Assembly (NCBI GenBank): GCA_026419785.1
Contig: JAODTK010001166.1
Span: forward strand, 110,001 to 174,000
Direction of reading: 5' to 3'
From: Sclerodactyla briareus
Lineage: Eukaryota > Echinodermata > Holothuroidea > Dendrochirotida > Sclerodactylidae
Length of the DNA: 64,000 nucleotides
Below the pieces are notes generated by a model. That model did no database searches, was not told where the DNA came from, and worked only from the letters and a program-made list of their open reading frames with translations. The position numbers and the translations under genes were made by a program. This document shows positions 47,740 through 58,300 of the stretch, piece after piece; position 1 is the first letter of the stretch; each line of letters starts with the position of its first letter.

Positions 47740-48370
47740 ACCTGATACGCCATACCTGATGCATTGACCATATCATACCTGACAACATTTAAAATACCTT
47801 ATGTACCTGACTGCATTCACCACGCCAACATGATCGTGCCATACCTGACCACATCTACCATGCCATAGCTGACCATTTCATACTTGACCACATTTACCAC
47901 ATCATACCTGACCACACCATACCTGACTGCACCATTCTTGACAACACTATACCTGACAACCCTACCTAGATGTAGCTCTACATTCATCATGCCATAACTG
48001 ACCATTTCATACTTGACTACATTGACCTTACCATACCTGACTGCACCATCCTTGACAACACTATACCTGACAACCCTACCTAGATGTAGCTCTACATTCA
48101 TCATGCCATACCTGACCACACCATACCTGATCGCGCCATACCTGACCACATCTACCATGCCATAACTGACCATTTCATACTTGACTACATTGACCTTACC
48201 ATACCTGACTGCACCATCCTTGACAACACTATACCTGACAACCCTACCTAGATGTAGCTCTACATTCATCATGCCATTATTGACTGTGCCATACCTGACA
48301 GCGGCTTACCTTATCATGGCATAACTGACCATGCCATACCTGACCACACTATACCTGACAGCGGCTTACC
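47740..48370 (+). repeat. Tandem repeat upstream of APIP, based on CATACCTGAC
   Basis: A short unit around CCATACCTGACCACA is organised into larger blocks. The block containing GACAACCCTACCTAGATGTAGC occurs three times (about 47,955, 48,075 and 48,237). On the minus strand the larger blocks keep one reading frame open for 151 codons. This probably reflects few stop codons in the unit and not a gene. Confidence 0.9.
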
Positions 48371-48808
48371 TGCCAGCCTCCATATATCATTGCAGTATGT
48401 TCATGAGTTACAGCATGCATTGGGACGAAGAGTGGCAGAGTTGTATCAGTTAAGCTTTTCAAACAAACAATCCAAGGTCCGGCATCTCTGTGAGTCATTG
48501 GAGCTAGGCACCTGGCAACAGAAACCTCACAGTGGCTTACAGGGCGATCGCAAGACTCAGTAACTGTTTCAGCCGCCTGAATGGCAGGTGATGGCAAAAT
48601 TTTATGAGGAATCCAATGTGAGGTTGCTGGGCTGGGTACGTTGAGGACTTGTACGAGACTGACACCCTAAGCTTGAAAATCCAAATGGATGGTGGTGCCG
48701 CATCCCTGGTGGCTGAACCACCTGTAGATTGTGACATGCCATTGCCTACTATCAAGAGAACTCAAGATGCGCATTGGGACAATAGAAGGGTAGGAACTAA
48801 AAAGGTCC

Positions 48809-49226
48809 TTAAAGGCAAAGTCCAGCCAAATAAATACTCTTTTTGGGTTTATTGTTAAAGGAATAAAATCATTCAATTATAACTTTGTTCCAGGTTTATA
48901 GCATGTACGGTTGGGAAGATATGGCTCCCTCAAATTTCATATAATTTGGTGATTTTGGCAACCTTTTATTATGTCATATCTACCAATTATAAGGGAAAAG
49001 TTAAGACATTTTTTCTTAACATTTTCTTCAGAATTGGTAGGTATGAAGTCATCAATATTGCCAATTTGCAAAATTGCCAACTACGCAGTGATAAATTAAT
49101 AATCTTTAAAAATGTGTAACTTTATAACCAAACATTGCTATGAACATGAACAAAATCTAATTGGCATGATTTCAATGCACAATCATGTGACTTTAAATAT
49201 CTTTGACTGGAATTGTCCTTTATTAA
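48809..49226. mobile_element. MITE with AAAGG-CAA-TCCAG-CAAA inverted ends
   Basis: The left end TTAAAGGCAAAGTCCAGCCA (48,809) and inverted right end TGACTGGAATTGTCCTTTA (49,204-49,222) match with few differences. TTAA occurs at both borders, which would fit a piggyBac/Kolobok-type target, though the borders are not fully symmetrical. The interior is AT-rich and non-coding. Confidence 0.7.
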
Positions 49227-49234
49227 AGGTCTGT

Positions 49235-49378
49235 GGCATTCCTCCAGAAATGCTCTGGGCTGGTCACTAGGCTGCCTGGTCTGCCTCAAATTGTTGTATG
49301 GTCTCTGCTGTTTGGAGCTCTGATCTCATCCTGCCCAACTGACTGGAAAAGTGGACTTATTATTCCTATTTGATTTTA
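49235..49378 (+). mobile_element. LINE reverse-transcriptase scrap
   Basis: Reads SLLFGALISSCPTDWKSGLI, then IPI and stop. This is the block before the first reverse-transcriptase motif (P-DWK-G-IIPI-K) of RTE-like or CR1-like LINEs. Cut off by the SINE that follows. Confidence 0.65.
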
Positions 49379-49394
49379 TCTGAATTGAATTCTA

Positions 49395-49745
49395 TGGGTG
49401 CAGGAAGCCGAGTAAGGCCGATCGAGGAACCCTGGCCATATTGATCTTTGATGAGCACTGGCGATAGCTCGCCTTCTCTTCTCAACTTGTGCTCATATGA
49501 TATCGAGGCAGAGGTGTAATCAATCCCAACCTGCTCCCAGGACCGCCATTTAGGTCTCACCTGAAAGGACGATCAATGAAATTCCAGGACCCGACCACTT
49601 CCTCAGATCCTGGAGGAGCGAAAGTTCAAGTCCAACGGGACTGCTCACAGTCGATCGACGAGACTTGACTGCATCACAGCTGAACTATGGGGTGAAGACA
49701 AAGACCTCGCCAGTTGACCCCAGTACAGCCACCTAGGAAAAACAA
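49395..49745 (-). mobile_element. tRNA-derived SINE, copy 3 (head missing)
   Basis: Shares GATGAGCACTGGCGATAGCT, CTCGCCTTCTCTTCTC, CCTCAGATCCTGGAGGAGCG and GACTGCTCACAG with the other two copies. It lacks the tRNA-like head on its right side, so it is 5'-truncated. Confidence 0.8.
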
Positions 49746-49787
49746 AAAACTTCAGTGAGTGTTGGTGAGCTTATGGGCTGCACAGAT

Positions 49788-50592
49788 TTGCAGTGTTGGA
49801 AGACTCGAGTCCAGTCTCGGTCTCGAGACCGGCTCGAGACCGATTTTTGAGACTCTATCTCGGCTCGGCTTTGATGATCAGACCTCGGGACTCGCCGTTG
49901 GGACTTGGGGACTCGGTCCGAGTCCTGGTTCAAGACCGCACAGGAAAAAATCCATGGGAAAATCCTGACACTTAGGTTGAATACTGTGGAAACCTTTACA
50001 TCAACAATGATAATCATAAATGCAATGTACTACTGTCTCGTTTGTCAAATTGCTATCAGCGTTCAGCAGGCAGCAATCTCATGACAGAGGAAATTGTGAG
50101 TTTCTTAAAATGCAATGAAAAAAGAAAGAAGAAAAGTGATAACTGCTTCCTTGAAAATGATTATGGTCCTTGAGTCTGCAACGGTGGGAGATGCAGGATC
50201 AGGTGGGGTCACATGGATTGTTTACAGTAGAGCATTCTTTTTATTAGTATTAGCACTGCTGTAATGCAATTTGCATTTACTTGGTTACTATTGTTATGAA
50301 CTTTCTCGATGATCTCTCAAACTCAAAAATAGATAAAGGGAAATTCCTCATTGAGTCAAATATGAAACACTACGATATACTCAGTTGTGAGGGCTGATGC
50401 AAGAACTTGCACTCTTGAACCTAATACCATATATTTCTGCCAAAATGCAAAGTTGTAATAGGGACTCAGGGACTCGGCCACAAGGACTCAGACTTGACTT
50501 GGACTCGGATGTGGAGGACTCGGTCTCGGACTCGGATGGTGATGACTCGGTCTTGACGCGGACTCGATTGGCTGACTCAGCTCGACACTGAA
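49788..50592. mobile_element. hAT-like non-autonomous element
   Basis: Ends are inverted CAGTGTTGGAAGACTCGAG and CTGACTCAGCTCGACACTG, both with the CAGTG start of hAT elements. Possible 8-bp target copies, CAGATTTG and AAGATATG, differ at two positions. Subterminal zones are crowded with GACTCG and ACTCGG words. No transposase frame is seen. Confidence 0.7.
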
Positions 50593-51135
50593 GATATGAA
50601 GGTACCTCAGGGAGTTGAGGGTTCAGTGGGTACAGGCATGATTGCTTGCCCAGAAGGTGATTGGAACTGGAAGCAGCAGTGAATGCAGCAGTGAATGCAG
50701 TTGGTGCCGCAAGGATGTGCTCCCTACTAAGTGGTCAAACACTGCTTGTTGAGTAGGCCTACTCTCTAATTACTGGCAAGTAGGCAGCATTACATTCCTA
50801 ATCAAAACACTAAGTGTTATGTGGGAGCATTGTGCCCTTTGGGGCCCGGAGGGGGTCAGCACTACCCCAAATTTTGTCGGAGGTGTCATGAAATTTTGTC
50901 ATCTGGATAAACTTGTAAATTTCAATTATTCATCTCATTCACTGTGCATATTCTCTTCAAATTTAGTATGTTGTCTCCGATAATTTTTTACATCTTCATC
51001 GTGAAAATTTTGACTAAAATCTGCTATTTTTCACCAGAAAAATCCATTTACACCGCTGAGTTTCCTATTTGGCCTTCCATAGATTGCCTACTTTGCCCCC
51101 TGAGCTAGACCAATGCGAGAGGCTATTTGCGAAAA
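50593..51135. other. No gene or classified element seen
   Basis: Short frames only. Confidence 0.4.
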
Positions 51136-51480
51136 GGCTAATGCTGCGTTCCATTTACCTCGTGAATTTCGTGATCACGACTTCCCCCACTCGTGAATTG
51201 CGTTCCAGTAACAAGTCGTGAACATGGGAATACAGATGGGCGGCCTAACATTAGCAAAACTGAAACACTCCGGATTGTACACTATTGCAATAAAGATGAT
51301 CTACTATTAGTGTTTTCATAAGTCCTAGAAAATTAATCAATATTAACAAGAATCGAAGGGTAATATTGGAATTTGAGCATTTACGGCAACATTTCGAAAA
51401 TCAGGCGTTAACGCTAACGTTACTGCACTGGGTATTGGTTGCGCGAAAAACACTCGATCGCAGACGTTCGGCGAACAGCC

Positions 51481-51728
51481 TGTTGTATTTTTACGGGTGT
51501 TGGTTTTAGGCTCTTGGCAATTGCCTAGTACATAACAATACAATGTGTGGTAATAGTAGTAGCTTGTAGTATCTGATAATACCAGCCTCGCACAACATGC
51601 AAGCAATTAGACTGGACCTTTAGTAGTCAATGTGGTGCAATAACGCTGGCTGCATAGCCCTATAAAACAATGTACTGATACGAAGGCACTAACCTGACGT
51701 CCTGCTCGGGTCTTGACTAAGTAGCCTC
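51481..51728 (-). repeat. LTR (3' copy in element orientation)
   Basis: Starts TGTTGTATTTTTACGGGTG and ends GTAGCCTCA. It is about 85-90 percent similar by eye to 54,585-54,833, with strings such as CTCGCACAACATGCAAGCAA and ATAAAACAATGTACTGATAC shared exactly. TG/CA ends fit an LTR. Confidence 0.8.
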
Positions 51729-51789
51729 ACTTTCGCACCGACAGGGACTACATGTAGGTTGCAACAATAAGATGGTGAAACAATGGACA

Positions 51790-52001
51790 GTACCTTGGAG
51801 ATGTTCCTCTGCAATGGACTGTAGATTCCAGGTCCTGTCCTGTTGTATTTCCTGTAGGGTAGGGTAGCCTGCCCAGTAGTGATGAAACTGTACCCCTGGT
51901 TTCTTGTGGATGATGGCGGTGGCCTTGAGGGTCGTTCTCTCCTGAGGGGATAACAATTGCCTCTGAGATGTGATTGCAGTGACAGTTTTCCACTCCCTGC
52001 T
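51790..52001 (-). CDS. Protein-like segment inside the LTR element, family unknown
   Basis: The minus strand runs from an acceptor-like ATACTCATACAG to a donor-like CAAG|GTACTG. It encodes REWKTVTAITSQRQLL, TTLKATAIIHKKPG, FHHYWAGYPTLQEIQQD and NLQSIAEEHL without a stop. A second segment upstream (about 52,380-52,080) reads MECTVCRGKILIRRRYTNF and GGRWVWDPEGFILFQPG. Composition is protein-like, but I recognise neither. They could be exons of a host gene captured by the element, or retroelement-specific sequence. Confidence 0.45.
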
Positions 52002-53039
52002 TCCTGTATGAGTATAAGAGTTGCAAACATGTTAGGGTTACATGCGGCATGCAGTAATGATCAATGAAGAAAGCATCAGCAGGGGGTCATAGGTAGGTGG
52101 GATTCCTGACAGCTCGGGAACCCCCTGGTTGAAACAAGATAAACCCCTCTGGGTCCCAGACCCAACGTCCTCCATACAGCTTCCTGCCACGGGAGGCTGC
52201 AACTGGCTCCTCTTGGTGGTTGTCCACGACACTCTCATTGAGCCGCTCTTCAAGCTGGGGGAGGATGAAGTTGGTGTATCGCCTTCGGATCAGGATCTTA
52301 CCACGACAAACGGTGCACTCCATCTTGTCTCTGGTGGCTGGGTCTTCCAGATTCTGGGTGGTTGATACAAGGGGATTTGAATTGACACCCTCGTTGGGTC
52401 AGCTTGCCAGTGACATCTCTGGTGTAATTCCCTTTATACCGACATCAGACTTTGGCAGTTGTCTGGTCGACTTGTTAGGCCCATGTTGGCTGGGATGGTG
52501 ATCGGCCCTCATTTCCATCCCTTTGGAGTTTTTCCACTTCCTCAGGCTCTGGGTTGTGATCTTTTGAAGGCCCCTGGGTTGCTGCACAGCATTTCTTGCT
52601 CTTCATTTCTGCCCTTAAGGCTTCACATCATTCCTTACCAACCCCACAGTCTCATTAGGCTGGCTACCTGCCTCGCAAGAAACGCAAGGCCTTCCTCCAG
52701 TGCAGTGACCCTCTGCGCTCCAGTGGCTGCCAGTCCTCGTCTTGGAGTTTCGGGAGGCGTGTGGTCATGGGGGGGTTGGCAATCTTCATGCCAGGCAGGT
52801 TCCTGTGCAGAGTCATCACTTAGGGGACTGGTCGGTACAGCTTGATGGTTTAGTTTGCCAGGCCCGGGCATTGGTCTCTGTGACCTCTTTGTTGGTAGCA
52901 AATGATGGTACCCCCGGCTAGCATGTGTCGCGGCAGTGAATGACTTGGGCATCTGCGTGCAGGCATTCCGTCCTGCTTCCTGGTCAGCAACACCCTAGGC
53001 AAAATCTTGCAACTGCTGGCCCGTTTTACCCAGGATTGA

Positions 53040-53546
53040 GTCACAGGAAGATTATGGAACGCCTTGTACGCCAGCGTATAAATCCTCTGAGCCCACTCCT
53101 GCAGGAATCCTCAGGTTGAGGGATGTATGAAAAGCTGTCGAAGAGTCTCAGTCCCTGGAGAGGCGTCCTCTCCAAATGTTTGCCCAACTCGGAGAGGATT
53201 TCATGTAGGGGATATCACGATAAACTTCCAACACCCGGTCGTAGCATTCCCTGGCCTTCCCTACTAGGCAGTACAGGAAATGCTTACGCTGCTCGGCAGT
53301 GAAGCTTGCGGCATCGCACACAACGGCGAGCTTACAAACGAACATGCTCCAGCCAGATTTCCCATCATAGCTCATTGGGGCTGTCGAGGTACTGGGTCTG
53401 TTCTGTGGAGACTGTCTGCAGTCAATGCTGTTGGGAGGATCTCTGTAGGCAGGGTGGATAAAATCTCCATACAGTGGGTGGCCTGGTACTACATCAGTAC
53501 CACTCGGACTTGGTCGGTGGTCTGCCTCTGTGTGCGGGCATAGCAA
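53040..53546 (-). pseudogene. Gag-like fragment of a Ty3/Gypsy-type LTR retrotransposon
   Basis: The minus-strand frame contains YDGKSGWSMFVCKL, FTAEQRKHFLYCLVGKARE and, in a shifted frame downstream, LRQLFIHP and FLQEWAQRIYTLAYKAF. This order (YDGK-W-F, then L-GKA-E-, then a C-terminal helix region) is that of retrotransposon Gag capsid domains. The frame is broken by at least one shift and one stop. I see no polymerase, protease or integrase motif, so the element would be non-autonomous. Confidence 0.7.
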
Positions 53547-54584
53547 TAGGGACTCGTTCTTGTGGCACTCTGCCCCTGCTGCCAGGATTGTTGATGTTGT
53601 TCTGTGGGGGAAGTACTGTTGTACCGATTCCTTCTGCTCCCCTCCTCCCTCAATTGATGTTTTGTGGGGGAAGTAGGCCTACTGTCATACCAATCCCTTC
53701 TGCTCCCCTCCTCTCTCCATTGATGTTGTGTTGTGGGGGAATTGTCCTACTGTCGTACCAATTCCCTTCGTTCCCCCTCCCTCTCCATTCATTTGACTTT
53801 CACTCTGCCCTGTACCGATGTTCACGAGAGAGCGGTTGTGACCCTGGGGTGACAAGGGTTACTTCGGGGGAGTAGCCATGGCCAAACCTATGCATCTGGG
53901 TGAATCCCGATAAGCGGGGTGCAAAGGGATGCCAAACCGGGAAGCATGGGTTGCCCTGAGTACTATCCACCCCCAACATTGGCATTATAATCTTCTTGAA
54001 AATAACTTGGCACCTGGGGTCGCTGATATGTTGGGGTACTTGCCCAATGTGCATGAGATTCACTGAAGGAGCCTCCCCTCTCCACTCATCTCGGAACTCG
54101 GTGCCCTTCTCATGACATCTCCATAGTGCAACATATAATTCAGAATAAAATTGGTGGATGACTTGATGACACAATACACTATCCACTGTCCTCAATCACA
54201 TATGGTACAACATGGGTTGACAAATGATGACGATAGAATTTGTATGGCTGATGAAAGATGACGATATAATATGAATGCAATTCGTGAAGGACGATTCAGA
54301 TGATGAATAGCATCTCAATAATGATTCTGATGATTGATGGTATACACAGCTCAATCCATGCAAATATTATAAGGCCCTCTATCAGTACAACTTGTAATAA
54401 ACCGCCAACGGTTAAAATGGTAATTATTTTCACAGCAACGTTTAAAAATAGCAATGCAAACTCTGTGAAAAATAATTGCCTGCACCACACCTGTAATTGA
54501 ATACACTACGATAATCTAAAAAAACACAACACTGAATGTTACAACGGGAGCTTCTGGCACGCTCCGAAATACCTCCGTCGCCAA

Positions 54585-54833
54585 TGTAGTATTTTTACTG
54601 GTGACGATTTGGGCTCTTGGCAAATGCCTAGTACACACGATACAGTGTGTTAAATGGTCCACAGGCTGAGTATCTTGATAACTATGAGCCTCGCACAACA
54701 TGCAAGCAATTAGACTGGAACCTGTAGTAGGCAGTGTGGTGCAATAACGATAGGCTGCATAGCCTTATAAAACAATGTACTGATACAAAGGCACTAACCT
54801 GACATCCTGCCCGGGTCTTGGACTAGTAGCCTA
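54585..54833 (-). repeat. LTR (5' copy in element orientation) with primer-binding-like site
   Basis: Direct repeat of 51,481-51,728. Reading the minus strand, the LTR ends ...AAATACTACA and is followed two bases later by TGGCGACGGAGGTA. This starts with the TGG expected of a tRNA primer-binding site and supports the minus-strand orientation. Confidence 0.8.
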
Positions 54834-54949
54834 AAAAAAAAATTTCCAACTTCACTACTGGTGATCACGACTTGTGTACAAATGGAACGGTCGAGAAGTC
54901 GTGTACACCGTGATCACGAGGTAAATGGAACCGACTCATAATGCTAACA

Positions 54950-55505
54950 AAACGTCCCCCTGAACGTATCCAGCAGCATAGAAAATAGGCTATCCCACAG
55001 TGCAAGCAAACATGCTATGTGAGAAAAGGTCTATAGAAACCAAAGGTCTAGCATGTAGCAGTGTGGTATTTCATTTACATGGTTAAACATTCAAGTATTC
55101 CTTTACCCTCTGCGATGATGATAAGTGAGAGTAGTTCATCTTCAAACTGAGAAATTTAGTTCACTTACTTCAGTTTCTGCTCAGTCAGGTATCACTATCA
55201 GCATCAGGCAAAAACTTGGACTGGCAGGAGCCATCACTGAACAACACACAACATAACAATATGATTAACTAGAACATATCCCCGAGACCTGTTCAGTCAA
55301 AAGCACTGTCCGTCACGGAAATCTGATCATGAGAAGACAAACCCACACATTATTTTGGCAAATATACTGATGCGTTGTCATTGAAAATTGAATTCAAAAT
55401 TTAAATGAAATGTTTTAATAGCAGTATTTAACAATTACTAATAAGTAACATTCCCATAAATATGTTCTAAATCATAATTCATTCTCGCCGCATTTGTTTT
55501 TTATA
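54950..55505. other. No gene or classified element seen
   Basis: AT-rich, no exon-like frame. Confidence 0.4.
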
Positions 55506-55510
55506 CGAAC

Positions 55511-55558
<48 letters not shown>

Positions 55559-55642
55559 GATAGATAGATAGATAGATAGATAGATAGTAGATAGATAGAT
55601 AGATAGATAGATGATAGATAGATAGATGATAGATAGATAGAT
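55511..55642 (+). repeat. (GATA)n microsatellite
   Basis: About 32 GATA units with four interruptions (TGATA, TAGTAG). The minus-strand frame through it (YLSI repeats) is an artefact. Confidence 0.97.
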
Positions 55643-55749
55643 AATTAATAAGGAAATTACAAGTCTGCAGTCAAATAATAAGACGGGAACTAACATTAGA
55701 GATTGGATCAGAGAGTCATCATGGTCATAGAGTGGCAGAGTGCAGAAGA

Positions 55750-55769
55750 GGGGGGGGGGGGGGGGGGGG
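55750..55769 (+). repeat. 20-base poly-G
   Basis: Uninterrupted G20. Confidence 0.95.
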
Positions 55770-56384
55770 TTTGGCGTGCCGCATCGAGCAGCTCACCTAG
55801 CTGTTAAAGCCAGACGATATGGTAGCTGCTAAAGAAGAAGATATGGAGAAGCCGTTCCTAAATAGAGAGGGCTATCGCTCTTTAGTATATATACCACATT
55901 CGAATATCACCAACGTATCGTCTGCAGGACTTCGTTTGACAAATACCAAAAAAATGAGATTTTGCTCATTACGATTCAGGTGACGTAGATGTCAGTCATC
56001 AGTAGCACACGGGGTTTGATATGGATGGGAACAATTCTGAATGGATTCCGGGGAAAATCGCCACATATTTAGGCAAATCACCGATTGGTTAAAGGGCCAC
56101 TCTGCACATTATGAGTGAATGGGGCTGATACGAGGTGAACAAAGTCAACGCCTGTTTCAACAGGCTATAGCTCACCCGTACCTCCAACCCATACACCAAG
56201 ACAAAATATGTGATCACTTTTCCCAGTCCGTTCCGTTTGTCCCCATTTGAGGTCGGGGGAATCGGACCCCTCGTCGGGGAAATCCTGGCGCCGCCTCTGA
56301 CACGGATTATAATAAGACTTCCATAACTTATAACAATACAGATACGGAATCAGACCAATCATTCCGGACTCGACTCCGATCGTG

Positions 56385-56924
56385 CTTAGAAGGATTTCGG
56401 ACTTTGACCTCTGCTGACCTCAGATGACCTCTGACCGGACCCCAGAAACAATAGGAATCACTTATTATGAAGAACATAAATACCATGTATCAAAGTCCAT
56501 CCACACAGGATGATTGCCTTACAGGTTTACAAACTAGAATTGCTCAAAATATTATTCTTCCACGAATCAGACCAATCATCAGTCGTGTTTATGAGGATTT
56601 CATCAACACAGACCTGATCGAGTTATCGTGTTCACAAGCCAAGCGTCACATACAGACATACATACATACTACATACATACATACATACATACATACATAC
56701 ATCCATACATACATACATTACATACATACATACCTACATACATACATACATACTACATACATACATACATACATACATACCTACATACATACATACTACA
56801 TACATACATACCTACATACATACATACATACATACATACATACTACATACATACATACATACATACCTACATACATACATACATCCATACATACAGACAT
56901 ACATACATACATTACATACATACA

Positions 56925-56955
<31 letters not shown>

Positions 56956-56996
56956 CTACATACATACATACATACCTACATACATGCATGCATGCA
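56385..56996 (+). repeat. Single ~300-bp family unit with a long (ACAT)n tail
   Basis: CGGACTTTGACCTCTGCTGA, CCTCAGATGACCTCTGACC, AACAATAGGAATCA and CGAGTTATCGTGTTCACAAG give the family order, followed by about 350 bases of ACAT with scattered ACATACT and ACATACCT breaks, ending CATGCATGCATGC. Here the tail is ACAT instead of CA. The 201-codon Y/I/H/T frame across it is an artefact. Confidence 0.9.
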
Positions 56997-57054
56997 TTTG
57001 ATGGAGAATTTGAAAGTTGAACAAATCAACGTTTTGTTCAACGTTTTGTTTGAT

Positions 57055-57067
57055 GGGGGGGGGGGGG
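57055..57067 (+). repeat. 13-base poly-G
   Basis: Uninterrupted G run directly before the next repeat. Confidence 0.9.
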
Positions 57068-57079
57068 TATAGGATATGA

Positions 57080-57360
57080 GGTGCACGGTCCAAGAGCTAG
57101 ACATGTGCAGGCGGGTAAACCGCCCACGTGTATATCACCGCTTTTGAGCAATCATTGAGAAAAGTATCTTAACACCCCCTAAAGACCTCCGTTTTTAGTT
57201 AGGAACTAAGATAGCCTTCATCCACCAAGTTTGGTTGTAATCCATGGAAGCACAAAACAGTCACATAAATTATGCAATTTTGATCCACGATGGCCTTGAA
57301 ATGACCTTCAACTTTGTCAGGAGCAATTGTAGTCCCCATCCCCCCTCATGGTTTCTCTCG
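57080..57360 (+). repeat. Copy of the 10,595-10,830 repeat, with head
   Basis: Begins GCACGGTCCAAGAGCTAGACA, then TGTGCAGGCGGGTAAA, CGCCCACGTGTATATC, AACACCCCCTAAAGACC and GGCCTTGAAATGACCTTCAA. The CTAGACATGTGCAGGCGGGTAA head reappears inverted at about 63,915-63,955. Confidence 0.8.
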
Positions 57361-58045
57361 CCCGCCTCCCCCCCCCCCAGTGGTGGCGCCTGGATTTCCC
57401 CGACGGGGGGGGTCCAGATTCCCGACGAGCCTCACCCTATCCCCTAGGTCGAAACCTGCATTTTTTTTTTTTTTACTTTTTTTTCTGAAAAAATTAAATG
57501 ATACGAAAAAAAAAATACACGTTGTGGAGGGCAATGTTTACTCTCAGTACATCCCACTCAATCAGGCGCTTAATAGTAGAATAGAGTCGGATGTTTCCCA
57601 TAACTGCACATGAGGAAATGCCTGGGCACTGGGAGTATTTGCATAGTGAGAGCACACCACTTAACACAGATACAAAAACAGTGGTAGACGGCAGCGAACG
57701 ATCATCCTCCTCAACAGCATTGTAACATTAATCTCTTTGCAGGGACATTTCGAAGATAAGGAATGTGTATCCTATATATTTCTGCCACTATTGTGTAGGA
57801 GGTAGGAGGATGGATACGTTCGATGGCGTTACCCACAGTGGCGTACTGAGATTGTCTAGAGAGGGGGAAGTGGCGGTGTGGTTGAGGTCGGGACCCAGAG
57901 AGAAGTGTGCCCTCATTAATAGCCTCAACCTCTTTATTGGCAAATAAAATGGTATATATGGGCCCATAGCCACATGTTTGTAACAATATCGATAAAAAAA
58001 AAACATTGTAAACGTCCGCAGTAAAAAAGGTGGATTTTGTATTTT
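57361..58045. other. No gene seen
   Basis: Contains poly-T and poly-A runs. CCTGGATTTCCCCGACGGGG at 57,390-57,409 has an inverted counterpart at about 56,270-56,290. This suggests scattered copies of one short repeat. Confidence 0.4.
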
Positions 58046-58049
58046 GTAA

Positions 58050-58300
58050 AAAGGGTTACGTCATGGAGGGGGGGGGCTGTTCATTTGTGCTGACCCCCAT
58101 ACAGACACAATAATACTATCTGAGTGGAGCGCCCACCTAGATTGCAGCGGAGCGGCAAGGAAGTTTGGTTGCGCAAAAAGCCCCTCCAGATGGCTAGAAA
58201 ATGACCTCTCCCGAACGTTTCAGGTTGCATTACCAAGCTTCAAATCTGCATTTTGTGGTCACTAATTCTCTAATCAGTGGAAAATGTACATGTTTTCAGA
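58050..58300 (+). repeat. Interspersed repeat, copy 3 of 3
   Basis: Poly-G, then ACTATCTGAGTGGAGCGC, CCAAGCTTCAAATCTGCATT and CTAATCAGTGGAAAAT in the order of 9,640-9,880 and 12,395-12,640. Confidence 0.5.

Larger units (their letters stand above)
51139..54946. mobile_element. Inverted-repeat-bounded element interrupted by an LTR retrotransposon
   Basis: The left border (51,139-51,220) and inverted right border (54,862-54,946) share GTTCCATTTACCTCGTGA, CACGACTT and CAAGTCGTGA-CA words over about 80 bp. Each border contains two sub-repeats and GTGATCAC palindromes. Between them are about 250-bp direct repeats and a Gag-like frame. The simplest reading is a MITE-like element into which an LTR element inserted. 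Confidence 0.7.

Noticed and set aside
48649-48858. 69-codon plus-strand frame (LSLKIQMDGGAASLVAEPP) as an exon
   Set aside because: Somewhat protein-like, but it has no acceptor or donor and ends inside a MITE border.
47700-49000. PDHX as a divergent neighbour of APIP, as in mammals
   Set aside because: No lipoyl or E3-binding-like frame on the plus strand here; only repeats and a MITE are visible.
56467-57072. 201-codon plus-strand frame rich in Tyr, Ile, His and Thr
   Set aside because: Produced entirely by the (ACAT)n microsatellite; a second frame of the same region is equally open.
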